Assembly (NCBI GenBank): GCA_023430285.1
Contig: JAEZAV010000141.1
Location: 1 to 58,147 of the forward strand
Length of the DNA: 58,147 nt
Source: Methanobacteriota archaeon
GTDB taxonomy: Archaea > Methanobacteriota > Methanobacteria > Methanobacteriales > Methanobacteriaceae
Direction: 5' to 3'
In this document: positions 9,365 through 17,221 of the stretch, piece after piece
Layout of the letters: every line of letters begins with the position of its first letter
Position numbering within the stretch: position 1 is the stretch's first letter
Made by a program: the position numbers and the translations under genes
Notes under the pieces: model-generated
What the model saw: only the letters and a program-made list of their open reading frames with translations
What the model was told of the DNA's origin: nothing
Databases searched by the model: none

Positions 9365-10222
9365 TTATATCCTTGAAAAACCATTGTTCTCAATAGTTTG
9401 CTTAGCATCTCCAACCATAAATTCTACAAATTTTTTTAGGGAGCTGTTTGTTTTGTTGAGTAGAACAACACCTAACATGTGTTTAGTTTCATTTTTCATT
9501 ATATCAGAACCTTCGGTGAAGCTGCTGTTTAAGAATGTAAACAGTTCGCTATTGTTTTTAACAGATTTTAATGCTGTTTGTGGCGATCTTGCAGTTTGGA
9601 CAATGTTGTAATCAATACCCATGTTGTCCATTGTATTCCATGCGAGTCTCTGTGAAGAGTTGGGAATCTCAACGAAATCCTTACCATTTAAATCAGAAAT
9701 ATCGTTGACTTCACGATCACCCACCAGAACCAAATGATCGTAGGCCACTGGAATTATGTCCAGATCATAGATAAATGCATTTACAGGATCATCCAGTGCT
9801 AAAATGTCCACCATGTCCTTATCTGAAAGTTCGAGGGCACTTATATCATTGGTGCGTAGCACAGTAGCATTCAGATCGTACTCTTCTACCAACGCTTCCA
9901 TCAATCCTGTTGAAATAAATCCTCCACATATTACTGGTTTCTCTCTTTCTTCCAGACGTTTCATCAAACTTTTATACTTGTTCAACAGATCATGGCCATT
10001 TTCTGTTAATCCCGAACCTGCTCCTGTGGTTTCAACTAGCCTGGCATTAATTTTTTCTTCAGATTCCTTTATTCTCCGGTTTAAAACAGAATGTGAAATT
10101 CCAAGTTTTTTAGCAGCTTCCCTCTGGGAGTAGGTTTTTGCGATGCACTCAAGGGTTTCAAAAATTTTGTAACTAAATTCCTGCCCGTCTATAACCATTC
10201 CAAGTTTGGGATCGTAGTTCAT
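9365..10222 (-). CDS. ModE/LysR-like transcriptional regulator with a periplasmic-binding-protein-type sensor domain
   Basis: A 285-residue one-component regulator. Residues about 15-85 form a winged helix-turn-helix of the ModE/LysR class (SQREAAKKLGISHSVLNRRI), with the wing TTGAGSGLTENG. Residues about 95-285 resemble the PBP-like substrate domain often fused to ModE-type heads in archaea, which binds small ligands or oxyanions. The preferred ATG at 10222 has GTGAT upstream; a GTG nine bases earlier is possible. Its position next to a formate dehydrogenase/molybdopterin cluster suggests it senses molybdate, tungstate or a pathway ligand, but this is inferred. A perfect inverted repeat overlaps its own promoter, suggesting autoregulation. 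Confidence 0.82.
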   Translation of the reverse strand: MNYDPKLGMVIDGQEFSYKIFETLECIAKTYSQREAAKKLGISHSVLNRRIKESEEKINARLVETTGAGSGLTENGHDLLNKYKSLMKRLEEREKPVICGGFISTGLMEALVEEYDLNATVLRTNDISALELSDKDMVDILALDDPVNAFIYDLDIIPVAYDHLVLVGDREVNDISDLNGKDFVEIPNSSQRLAWNTMDNMGIDYNIVQTARSPQTALKSVKNNSELFTFLNSSFTEGSDIMKNETKHMLGVVLLNKTNSSLKKFVEFMVGDAKQTIENNGFSRI

Positions 10223-10255
10223 GATGATCACATAAAGTTTAAACAGATTAAAAGC

Positions 10256-10276
10256 TCATATAACGCCCATATATGA
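10256..10276 (-). promoter_or_regulatory. Inverted repeat overlapping the promoter of the ModE-like regulator gene
   Basis: A perfect repeat TCATATA-N7-TATATGA, 34 bases upstream of the regulator's ATG, lies where TATA and transcription start would be. A similar CATATATG-containing repeat is found upstream of fdhA at 17142-17162. Operator function is inferred. Confidence 0.45.
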
Positions 10277-10569
10277 AAAATTCAGTTTAAGGAGATTTTT
10301 TAAGCACGTGTCGTATGATGCCATTAATCAAATGTGCTAACAACTTTGAATATTTTAAGGTTATCAAGTAAGTACATATTGTATTTGGCAGTATATTTTA
10401 GTTTTGATCAATGGGAAACCATTTTTAAATCATTAAATATCCATTGTTCAATAATTTAAGAGATATTAGTATCGATTTTATTTAATGAGGAAATTTTCAA
10501 GCAGAAATTAATTATAATGATTAATTATTATGAAAATCCTTTTTATACAAAATTCAATAACTAACAATT

Positions 10570-10735
10570 TGAGGATGCCTCTTCCTATTAATGATTTATA
10601 AGAAACAGAAATCGGCAAATTTCTTCTTAGAGGCATCCTCACCCACCCATAATGTGGGTAAAACTTGAGGATGTTCCCATCGGACTCTTGTTAACCAATC
10701 AAATGATCACCAAAAAATGGGAGCATCCTCAAACT
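10570..10735 (+). ncRNA. Candidate structured RNA with twin GAGGATG/CATCCTC hairpins
   Basis: Three stems stand in a row in a 770-base gap with no gene. Stem 1 is a perfect 12-13 bp pairing of 10571-10582 with 10629-10640 (GAGGATGCCTCT against AGAGGCATCCTC), with a small inner hairpin. Stem 2 is ACCCAC/GTGGGT at 10641-10659. Stem 3 pairs 10667-10680 with 10717-10730 (GAGGATGTTCCCAT against ATGGGAGCATCCTC, one G-U) and extends by two A-T pairs. The outer GAGGATG half is the same in stems 1 and 3 while the inner halves differ but still pair, which looks like conserved structure. A TATA box (TTTTTATA, about 10539-10546) lies the right distance upstream for a start near 10570. No known RNA family matches; the strand is inferred from that promoter. 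Confidence 0.55.
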
Positions 10736-10992
10736 CCCCCATAACCTCCTACTTATAATACCTTCCAAAATGAATTTAAAACTTGTTTTAAAACTAATAA
10801 TCATTATTTGACTATTAAAGCCGTAATTTGGTAAAAAGATAAAGATATCTGTGTTCGTTAAAAAATTGGATGCATGGGAAGATCATATAATTAATAAATT
10901 TATATAGTTACGAAGTAAGATGTTCAACTATCATAAGCTCATCAATCTGTTTTGATGATGTATGAATATAAATTAAATTATTCGGTGAAGAA
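10736..10992. other. Intergenic region upstream of hxlB
   Basis: No coding frame is seen. A TATA-like sequence (TTTATATAG, about 10897-10905) precedes hxlB by roughly 90 bases and is its probable promoter. Confidence 0.4.
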
Positions 10993-11577
10993 ATGATTAT
11001 TAACGATGCAATTGAAGAAATAATAGATAATGTAATGGCTGTGTCTGCTGAAATAGACGAAGAGCATGTAAATGATATGATGGATATTTTGACATCGTCT
11101 AAGAATGTTTTTCTCCTTGGACAGGGCAGGTCTGGTCTCGTTGCCAGGGCTTTTGCCATGCGTTTAATGCACCTTGGAATAAGTGTTTATGTGGTTGGAG
11201 AAACAATAACTCCTGCAATAGGCGAGGAAGATTGTCTCTTAGCAATTTCGGGTTCCGGAGAAACCAGTTACATAATCAGCACAGCGATGATCGCTAAAAA
11301 GAGAGGGGCAAAAATAGTTGCAGTCACATCATACGAAAAATCCACTCTTGGAACAATATCAGACCTTATAATGCACATAAAAGGACGTACAAAAGTAGAT
11401 TCCGAAAAAAATTATATAAAAAGGCAAATGAATGGTAAGCACTTATCATTGTCCCCTTTGGGAACTTTGTTTGAAGTGTCCACCCTGATATTCTTAGATG
11501 CCCTTATTGCTCAACTAATGGATAAAATGGGTAAAACTGAAGACGATCTCAAAAAGAGACACACAGTTTTGGAATAA
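10993..11577 (+). CDS. hxlB: 6-phospho-3-hexuloisomerase
   Basis: A 194-residue single SIS-domain protein that interconverts 3-hexulose 6-phosphate and fructose 6-phosphate. With hexulose-phosphate synthase it makes ribulose 5-phosphate from fructose 6-phosphate in archaea lacking the oxidative pentose phosphate pathway, and can handle formaldehyde. The SIS signatures GQGRSGLVARAFAMRLMH and ISGSGETSYI are present, with a C-terminal segment (SPLGTLFEVS) typical of this family. The start is an ATG preceded by GGTGA. The partner synthase is not in this window. A generic SIS-domain isomerase is the only alternative, and the length and motifs favour Phi. Confidence 0.9.
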   Translation: MIINDAIEEIIDNVMAVSAEIDEEHVNDMMDILTSSKNVFLLGQGRSGLVARAFAMRLMHLGISVYVVGETITPAIGEEDCLLAISGSGETSYIISTAMIAKKRGAKIVAVTSYEKSTLGTISDLIMHIKGRTKVDSEKNYIKRQMNGKHLSLSPLGTLFEVSTLIFLDALIAQLMDKMGKTEDDLKKRHTVLE

Positions 11578-11597
11578 AACTTTTAACTCTATTTTTT

Positions 11598-12350
11598 TTA
11601 AAGAATTATCCTGTGGGGATGGGTGTAAATATTGAACCTGTTTCCCCTCACAAATCCCACCATTGTAACTCTTGCTTCATCTGCCACAGCAATTCCAGAT
11701 GATGTGGGAGCTGCATTTGATGCAATAATTGGAATTTTAACCCTTGCAATCTTTATGAGCATATCTGCAGGCATTCTTCCACTGTAAACAATGAAGCTCT
11801 TAGAAAAATCAAATTTTGCAATTGCACCTGCTCCAATTACTTTGTCAACTGCCACATGTCTGCTCACATCCTCGATGGCAATGAAATCATCACCAGACAC
11901 GAGTCCTGCAACATGAGTTCCCCCAGTTTTCTGCCAGACTTCAGCACTTTTTTTCAATTTTCCAAAGGCAGCTATCAAATCATTACTATCTACACTGAAT
12001 TCAGATTCAACTTGTCCAACAAATTCTATCTTAGTTCTCCAGCCACCAAAACAATCTGATCCAACAACTAATTCCTTTCTAATATCAAAATCTTCCAGAT
12101 CGATCTCAGCCTTGATTGTTTTTCCATCAATACTGATGTTGGTTATGTTGTCCACAGATCCAGCCAGACCTTCACCAAGGAGGTAGCCCACTGTAAATTC
12201 CCTCAGGGAATTGGGACTTATTGAAAATCTTCTTGAAACACTGTTGTTAATTGTTATTTCAATATCTTCATCATTAACAATGGTTTCTATTACTTCGGAG
12301 GGTTTCCCTTCAAATCTAACTGCTTTAACTTCTTTAAACATTTCCATCAT
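11598..12350 (-). CDS. fdhD: Formate dehydrogenase accessory sulfurtransferase FdhD
   Basis: A 250-residue FdhD-family protein, which transfers sulfur to the molybdopterin guanine dinucleotide cofactor of formate dehydrogenases. The C-terminal signature is intact: AVDKVIG, YSGRMPADM, ASNAAPTSSGIAVA and GFVRGNRFNIYTHP. The usual CxxC redox pair is reduced here to one cysteine (GSDCFGGW near residue 101), as in several archaeal members. It lies on the opposite strand from the NuoE/NuoF-like genes, convergent with hxlB, within the formate/molybdopterin neighbourhood that also holds moaA, mobB and fdhA, which supports the assignment. Confidence 0.93.
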   Translation of the reverse strand: MMEMFKEVKAVRFEGKPSEVIETIVNDEDIEITINNSVSRRFSISPNSLREFTVGYLLGEGLAGSVDNITNISIDGKTIKAEIDLEDFDIRKELVVGSDCFGGWRTKIEFVGQVESEFSVDSNDLIAAFGKLKKSAEVWQKTGGTHVAGLVSGDDFIAIEDVSRHVAVDKVIGAGAIAKFDFSKSFIVYSGRMPADMLIKIARVKIPIIASNAAPTSSGIAVADEARVTMVGFVRGNRFNIYTHPHRIIL

Positions 12351-12463
12351 TTAAATGCCCTCAACTAAAATTCATTTTTTACACAATAAAATTAAAGGTT
12401 CCACTAGATAAAAGAATCTAAAAAAAATAAAATAATAAATTTTAGATGCTTAAGGTAACCAGT

Positions 12464-12790
12464 TCAATCTTCGAAGAGGTCATCTATCCAGGATATGGCT
12501 GCTGCAACATTTGGAAATCCAATTGTGCTGGTTAGTAGAAGTAGGGTTTGATAAACTTCATCTGGTGATGCTCCATTTTCCAGTGCCTGTTTTCCATGAC
12601 TGTGCACAGCCCCTTCAGATCTGATGGCAGCGGAAGCTGCAAGTTGTATCAGCTGTGAATTTTTCTCGTCTATAGGTCCATTTTCACGCACAGTCCGTCC
12701 TAAATCACTTATGGCTGAACCATACTCTTCAAATCTTTCTCTGATACTTACATAATGTTTTGGTAATCCCTTTTCTGGTTTATCTGACAA
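12464..12790 (-). CDS. Carboxymuconolactone decarboxylase/AhpD-fold protein without the CxxC pair
   Basis: A 108-residue all-helical AhpD-fold protein. The family core is visible as AIRSEGAVHSHGKQALENGAS near residues 57-77, where catalytic members have a CxxH or CxxC motif; here only the histidines remain. Classical AhpD peroxidase chemistry is therefore unlikely, and a gamma-carboxymuconolactone decarboxylase-like or unknown role is possible. The start is a TTG with GGAGAGG upstream. It is divergent from the NuoE-like gene 174 bases away, so the two may share a control region. Confidence 0.85.
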   Translation of the reverse strand: MSDKPEKGLPKHYVSIRERFEEYGSAISDLGRTVRENGPIDEKNSQLIQLAASAAIRSEGAVHSHGKQALENGASPDEVYQTLLLLTSTIGFPNVAAAISWIDDLFED

Positions 12791-12964
12791 TTTATCCTCT
12801 CCAAAACTTTGATACTGAAATTTGCATAATCCCTACAATGTATATTATTTTATAGTTGATAGAATATATTTTTTAAAGTAATAGTTCATAATCTACAAAA
12901 ATAATTTATACCTCATAAAATCTATAATATTTTCATCGAGATCTAATTTTAATGGAGAATTTTA

Positions 12965-13435
12965 ATGACTAAAACTTTAAATGAAATTTTATCTACATAT
13001 GAAGGGACTAAATCAGAATTAATACCTCTTCTTCAGGATGTTCAGGCTAATTTAGGATATTTATCGGAAGAGTCAATAAAAGATGTTTCTAAATTTACAG
13101 GGGTTTCAGAAAGTGAAATATATGGGGTTGCAACATTTTACACCCAGTTCAGATTCACTCCTGTGGGAAAGAAACATATCATGGTTTGCAAGGGAACAGC
13201 ATGTCATGTTAAGGGCGCCCCTCAAATTATTGAAGGAATTGAAAGGCATTTGGGCATAAAAGAAGGTGAAGTAACATTTGACATGGAATATTCATTGGAA
13301 TCTGTTGGATGTTTAGGATGTTGCGCTTTGGCACCATGTGCAATGATAAATGATGATGTAGAATCAAACATGACTCTGAAGGATGTAAAGAAGATGTTTC
13401 GAAGGATTGAAAGACAATCCAAAGCAGATGGTTAA
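12965..13435 (+). CDS. NuoE/HydC-like [2Fe-2S] thioredoxin-fold subunit
   Basis: A 156-residue homologue of the 24-kDa subunit of NADH dehydrogenase and of the small subunit of NAD(P)-linked hydrogenases and formate dehydrogenases. After the helical N-terminus (IYGVATFYTQF) come the cluster ligands CKGTAC near residues 78-83 and CLGCC near residues 117-121, the C-x4-C and C-x3-C pairs of the [2Fe-2S] site. It is the first gene of a pair with the NuoF-like gene, 22 bases apart. A TATA box lies about 55-60 bases upstream. It would pass electrons between the flavin subunit and the formate dehydrogenase encoded at 17.2 kb. Partner choice is inferred. Confidence 0.9.
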   Translation: MTKTLNEILSTYEGTKSELIPLLQDVQANLGYLSEESIKDVSKFTGVSESEIYGVATFYTQFRFTPVGKKHIMVCKGTACHVKGAPQIIEGIERHLGIKEGEVTFDMEYSLESVGCLGCCALAPCAMINDDVESNMTLKDVKKMFRRIERQSKADG

Positions 13436-13457
13436 AATTAGGGAACAAGGGTAAATA

Positions 13458-15317
13458 ATGAAATATAAACAACTATTAAAGGAATCACAAGAAGAATATT
13501 TGCTTCTTGAGGATAAAACTGTGATAGCTGTGGGTTCTGCAACTTGTGGAAGATCAGCAGGGGCACAAGAAATTTCCTCAGTACTCAAGGAAGAAATTGC
13601 AGAAGCAGGATTGGACGTTGAGATCATGGAAGTAGGATGTATTGGGCTTTGCTATCTCGAACCAGTGATAACCATAATCAAACCGGGCCATCCCGCAATT
13701 TTCTATGGTCAAGTAACTAAAAAATTGGCAAAACAACTTGTAGATGAATATTTGCAGGGCAACAATCCTCTGCCAGAATATGCACTAGGTACTGTGGGGG
13801 CCGATGATAATGAAGAAATTCCCTCCCTGTTTGAAATACCTGTAATGAAACCTCAAGTTAGAAGGATACTTCGAAACTGTGGGTTAATAGATCCATCAAA
13901 CATCAAACATTACATTGCCCGGGGAGGTTACAGTGGACTGAATTCTGCACTTAAAACCAAACCAGAAAAGGTCATTGAACAGATGAAAAGTTCAGGACTC
14001 CGGGGAAGGGGAGGAGCAGGTTTTCCCACTTGGATGAAGTGGCAGTTCTGTGTTGATTCTGAGTCTGAAGAAAAATATTTGATATGCAATGCAGATGAAG
14101 GAGATCCTGGAGCATTCATGAACCGGTCGCTCTTGGAAAGTGATCCCCACTCGGTGCTTGAGGGAATAGTCATAGCATCCTATGCAATAGGAGTTAAAGA
14201 GGCATATATTTACTGCAGAGCCGAATATCCCCTTGCCCTTGAAAGGTTGAAACATGCCATCTCTCAAATGAGGGATTCTGGGCTGCTTGGAAAAAACATC
14301 CTGGAAACTGGATTCGATCTGGAAATAAAAATTAAGGAAGGAGCAGGTGCATTCGTCTGTGGTGAGGAAACTGCACTGATAGCTTCCATCGAAGGTAAGA
14401 GGGGGATGCCTAGAACAAGACCTCCATTTCCAACAACAGCAGGTCTCTGGGGAAAACCCACCGTAATAAACAATGTTGAAACAATGGCCAGTGTATCACT
14501 CATAATGCAGACTGGACACGAACAGTTCAAGGAATTTGGAACAGTTGAAAGTAAGGGAACAAAAACTTTCTCCTTGGTGGGAAATGTTAAAAAACCAGGG
14601 CTGATAGAGGTCCCACTTGGAACCACCCTTCGAGAAGTCATATACGACATTGGTGGGGGAATTAACAACGAAGGCAATTTTAAAGCGGTTCAAATTGGAG
14701 GGCCTTCTGGAGGTTGTCTTCCTGAAGAATTCCTTGACACCAAGATAGATTATGATTCATTGACAATGGCTGGAGCCATAATGGGTTCAGGCGGGCTAGT
14801 AGTAATGGATCAAAACAGCTGCATGGTGGACGTTGCCAGATATTTCCTGGAATTCATACAAAACGAATCCTGCGGCAAATGTGTTCCCTGTAGATTGGGA
14901 ACCAAACAGATGCTGGACATATTGAGTGACATAACCCAGGGTAAAGGTAAACAGGGGGACAATGATCTTTTACGCGAGCTTTCCCAGGGAATCAGAGATG
15001 GATCCCTTTGTGGACTCGGACAAACATCTCCCAACCCCATACTCACGACTCTAAAATATTTTGAGGATGAATACATTTCACATATTGAAGATAAAAGATG
15101 TAAAGCCCTTTTATGTAAAGAACTGATTGACTACAAGGTTATAGATGAAAAATGCGAGGGATGTATGTTATGTCTAAAATCATGCCCGGTGGGTGCTGTT
15201 TCAGGCACAAAAAAACACATACACTCCATCGACACTGAGAAATGTATAAAATGTGGTACTTGTATTGAACTCTGCTCTGGCAAGTACAATGCAATTGAAA
15301 GGGTATCAAAGTACTGA
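13458..15317 (+). CDS. NuoF/HydB-like NAD(P)H-binding flavoprotein subunit with extra ferredoxin domains
   Basis: A 619-residue multidomain electron-transfer subunit. Residues 1-110 form a thioredoxin-like [2Fe-2S] domain (ATCGRSAG and CIGLC). Residues about 150-440 form the FMN/NADH domain, with GLRGRGGAGFPT and GAGAFVCGEETALI intact. A [4Fe-4S] site SCGKCVPCRLG with the later CGLG cysteine follows. The C-terminus has two ferredoxin motifs, CEGCMLCLKSCP and CIKCGTCIELC, the second lacking the usual Pro. This is the architecture of NAD(P)-reducing and electron-bifurcating hydrogenase or formate dehydrogenase flavoproteins. In a methanogen, where formate dehydrogenase is usually F420-linked, it suggests an NAD(P)-linked or bifurcating complex with the neighbouring FdhA. 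Confidence 0.92.
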   Translation: MKYKQLLKESQEEYLLLEDKTVIAVGSATCGRSAGAQEISSVLKEEIAEAGLDVEIMEVGCIGLCYLEPVITIIKPGHPAIFYGQVTKKLAKQLVDEYLQGNNPLPEYALGTVGADDNEEIPSLFEIPVMKPQVRRILRNCGLIDPSNIKHYIARGGYSGLNSALKTKPEKVIEQMKSSGLRGRGGAGFPTWMKWQFCVDSESEEKYLICNADEGDPGAFMNRSLLESDPHSVLEGIVIASYAIGVKEAYIYCRAEYPLALERLKHAISQMRDSGLLGKNILETGFDLEIKIKEGAGAFVCGEETALIASIEGKRGMPRTRPPFPTTAGLWGKPTVINNVETMASVSLIMQTGHEQFKEFGTVESKGTKTFSLVGNVKKPGLIEVPLGTTLREVIYDIGGGINNEGNFKAVQIGGPSGGCLPEEFLDTKIDYDSLTMAGAIMGSGGLVVMDQNSCMVDVARYFLEFIQNESCGKCVPCRLGTKQMLDILSDITQGKGKQGDNDLLRELSQGIRDGSLCGLGQTSPNPILTTLKYFEDEYISHIEDKRCKALLCKELIDYKVIDEKCEGCMLCLKSCPVGAVSGTKKHIHSIDTEKCIKCGTCIELCSGKYNAIERVSKY

Positions 15318-15347
15318 ATCGCCCAAGTATAAGAAGAAATAATGATT

Positions 15348-15395
15348 GAAAATTTTGGAGGAATTGAATAATTCCAGAATAATTCCAAATTTTTC
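15348..15395. terminator. Probable bidirectional terminator between the nuoF-like gene and moaA
   Basis: An imperfect inverted repeat (AAAATTTTGGA with AATTCCAAATTTTT) lies between two convergent genes with AT runs on both sides. It could terminate transcription from either direction. Confidence 0.4.
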
Positions 15396-15403
15396 AATTA
15401 AAA

Positions 15404-16366
15404 TTAGGATTTAGCATGGCAACCATCTGTAAAGTAAGGTTTTCTATGTTCTATTGCCTCTAAAAATACTTTTTTAAGTTCTTCATTGGAGTAACCTCTG
15501 CGCATGGGTTCGATTATATCAACGAGGTTATCATTCTTAAGAAGGCAAGGTTTGATCTTCCCATCAGGAGTTATCCTGAGCCTTGTACAATTTTTGCAGA
15601 ACTCAGTATTGTCCATTGGTCTGACGATCTCTATTTCACCGCCCTCAACGAAGTATTTTTTTCTGTCCTGCATGAACTTCCTTGTTTTTACTTGATCTGA
15701 CATTTCTGTCAGTTCATCTTCAAGTTCTCCCATATCGTAATGATACTCATCAAAGAAGCTTCCGGGTTTATCAGCTTCGGTTTTTAGAAGTTCGATGAGT
15801 TGTAGTATGGCTCCGGTTTCCCTGCAGAATTGAAACATGTCCCATATTTCATTGTCGTTTATTCCCTTCATAACAACCATGTTAACTTTTACTGGGTTCA
15901 ATCCAGATTCCACAGCCTTCTGAATTCCGGCCTTGGCATTTTCCATGTAATCCCTTTTTGTTATGAAACGGTATGTTTCTGGATTCAAGGTGTCGAAACT
16001 AACATTTACACGGGTTAGTCCGGCTTCATGCAATTTTTCAGCATATTTTTCAAGGAGAATACCGTTGGTTGTTAATGAAATATCTCTAAATCCCACATTT
16101 GCTATTTTTGAAACCATGTCCACAATATCATCTCTGACAAGGGGTTCACCGCCAGAGAGTCTTATTTTTTCAATACCCAGTTCTTTAGCAACTGTAACAA
16201 TTCTTTCTATTTCCTTTGGGGTCATTTCATAATCTTGAGGTACAATTCCATCGTGGTGGCAGTAAAAACATTTTACGTTGCACCTGTTGGTTATGGATAT
16301 TCGCAGTGATATTAAAGGTCTTTTAAAACTATCAGTGACCTTATTTTGAATGTTAATCGTTTTCAT
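15404..16366 (-). CDS. moaA: GTP 3',8-cyclase MoaA
   Basis: A 320-residue radical SAM enzyme catalysing the first step of molybdopterin synthesis, GTP to 3',8-cyclo-GTP. The N-terminal [4Fe-4S] motif is CNVKCFYCHHDG, with the radical SAM GGEP motif RLSGGEPLVR. The C-terminal second cluster is FCKNCTRLRITPDG followed by CLL. It overlaps the upstream mobB by 14 bases and so is translationally coupled. The pair serves the tungsten/molybdenum pterin enzymes encoded around it, formate dehydrogenase and formylmethanofuran dehydrogenase. Confidence 0.95.
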   Translation of the reverse strand: MKTINIQNKVTDSFKRPLISLRISITNRCNVKCFYCHHDGIVPQDYEMTPKEIERIVTVAKELGIEKIRLSGGEPLVRDDIVDMVSKIANVGFRDISLTTNGILLEKYAEKLHEAGLTRVNVSFDTLNPETYRFITKRDYMENAKAGIQKAVESGLNPVKVNMVVMKGINDNEIWDMFQFCRETGAILQLIELLKTEADKPGSFFDEYHYDMGELEDELTEMSDQVKTRKFMQDRKKYFVEGGEIEIVRPMDNTEFCKNCTRLRITPDGKIKPCLLKNDNLVDIIEPMRRGYSNEELKKVFLEAIEHRKPYFTDGCHAKS

Positions 16367-17063
16367 GCTTATCTCGTATCAGAAGTTCAATTTTGTTAAG
16401 ATTTTCTGCACCGAATTCATCGGTTTTCAGTGATTTTACCATGCCAAGCACAGTTTCGTCAATAAAAGTTCTCACGAATGGATTTAAGGGGATCATGGTG
16501 TCGTTGATCTTCAGTACAACCCTGTCTGATTCTGATCTGCAGTAAATTTCATCGGCCTTTCCCTGAAGCTTTGCATGAACAAAATCATCGCAGGAATCAT
16601 AACCACATTTCTTGCAGTTAAGATAGTTTACCATACCAAAACTCCTATCAAGCACAAGGTCTACGGTGGTACTGAGTTGGGCATCATCCATATTAAACAC
16701 ATCAACATTTGCAATGGTAAATCCATCTGTAAATTCAGATGTAGAGATTTTTGCGTATTTAGATTCTTTCAATCCCTCTACAACAACAAAATCAAGGTCT
16801 TTCATGAATTTCATCATCAAAAGAACCTTATCAAGGTCCATGGAATCTTTGATGGAAATAAATGTTTCACTCCCAATTCCTGCAACAATTTCAGCTCCAG
16901 CTGCCTTGTGTTTTCCAGTATCCCTCTCTGGAAGGTCGAATTGGTGGTGTGTATGTTTTACTGTTCCAACGTTAAATCCTCTTTCAACTAATTCTGCAAC
17001 TATTTTAGTCACAAGAGTAGTTTTACCCGTGTTTTTGGTACCAACAACTGCTATAATCCTCAT
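16353..17063 (-). CDS. mobB: Molybdopterin-guanine dinucleotide biosynthesis protein MobB with a C-terminal cysteine domain
   Basis: A 236-residue GTP-binding protein. The P-loop GTKNTGKTTL is at residues 7-16, and KHTHHQFD and EGLKES fit MobB, which assists attachment of GMP to molybdopterin. After about residue 150 an extra domain carries CKKCGYDSC and a later Cys, which looks like the small Fe-S motif seen in several archaeal MobB proteins. The start ATG has GGTGG upstream. It is divergent from fdhA across a 158-base promoter region and overlaps moaA by 14 bases. Confidence 0.9.
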   Translation of the reverse strand: MRIIAVVGTKNTGKTTLVTKIVAELVERGFNVGTVKHTHHQFDLPERDTGKHKAAGAEIVAGIGSETFISIKDSMDLDKVLLMMKFMKDLDFVVVEGLKESKYAKISTSEFTDGFTIANVDVFNMDDAQLSTTVDLVLDRSFGMVNYLNCKKCGYDSCDDFVHAKLQGKADEIYCRSESDRVVLKINDTMIPLNPFVRTFIDETVLGMVKSLKTDEFGAENLNKIELLIRDKHEND

Positions 17064-17141
17064 GTGCCACCTTTAAAAATCATCATTAATATATATAAAC
17101 CGAATTCTACTCTTCATAATTCTTGCTTCGGCTACTTAAAT

Positions 17142-17162
17142 ATATATGATGTTAGCATATAT
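17142..17162 (+). promoter_or_regulatory. Inverted repeat and TATA region upstream of fdhA
   Basis: ATATATG-N7-CATATAT is perfect and overlaps the TTAAATATATAT promoter-like stretch 60-85 bases before the fdhA start, in the divergent mobB/fdhA gap. It includes the palindrome CATATATG, also found upstream of the ModE-like regulator at 10268-10275. Operator role is inferred. Confidence 0.42.
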
Positions 17163-17221
17163 GTGAGTGTACAATCCTAATTTTTAATGAATTTAATATA
17201 CAGAAAGCTGACTATTTAAAA

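Noticed and set aside
10571..10730. CRISPR-like repeat
   Set aside because: Only two GAGGATG hairpin units, of different inner sequence, with no regular spacers and no cas genes nearby.
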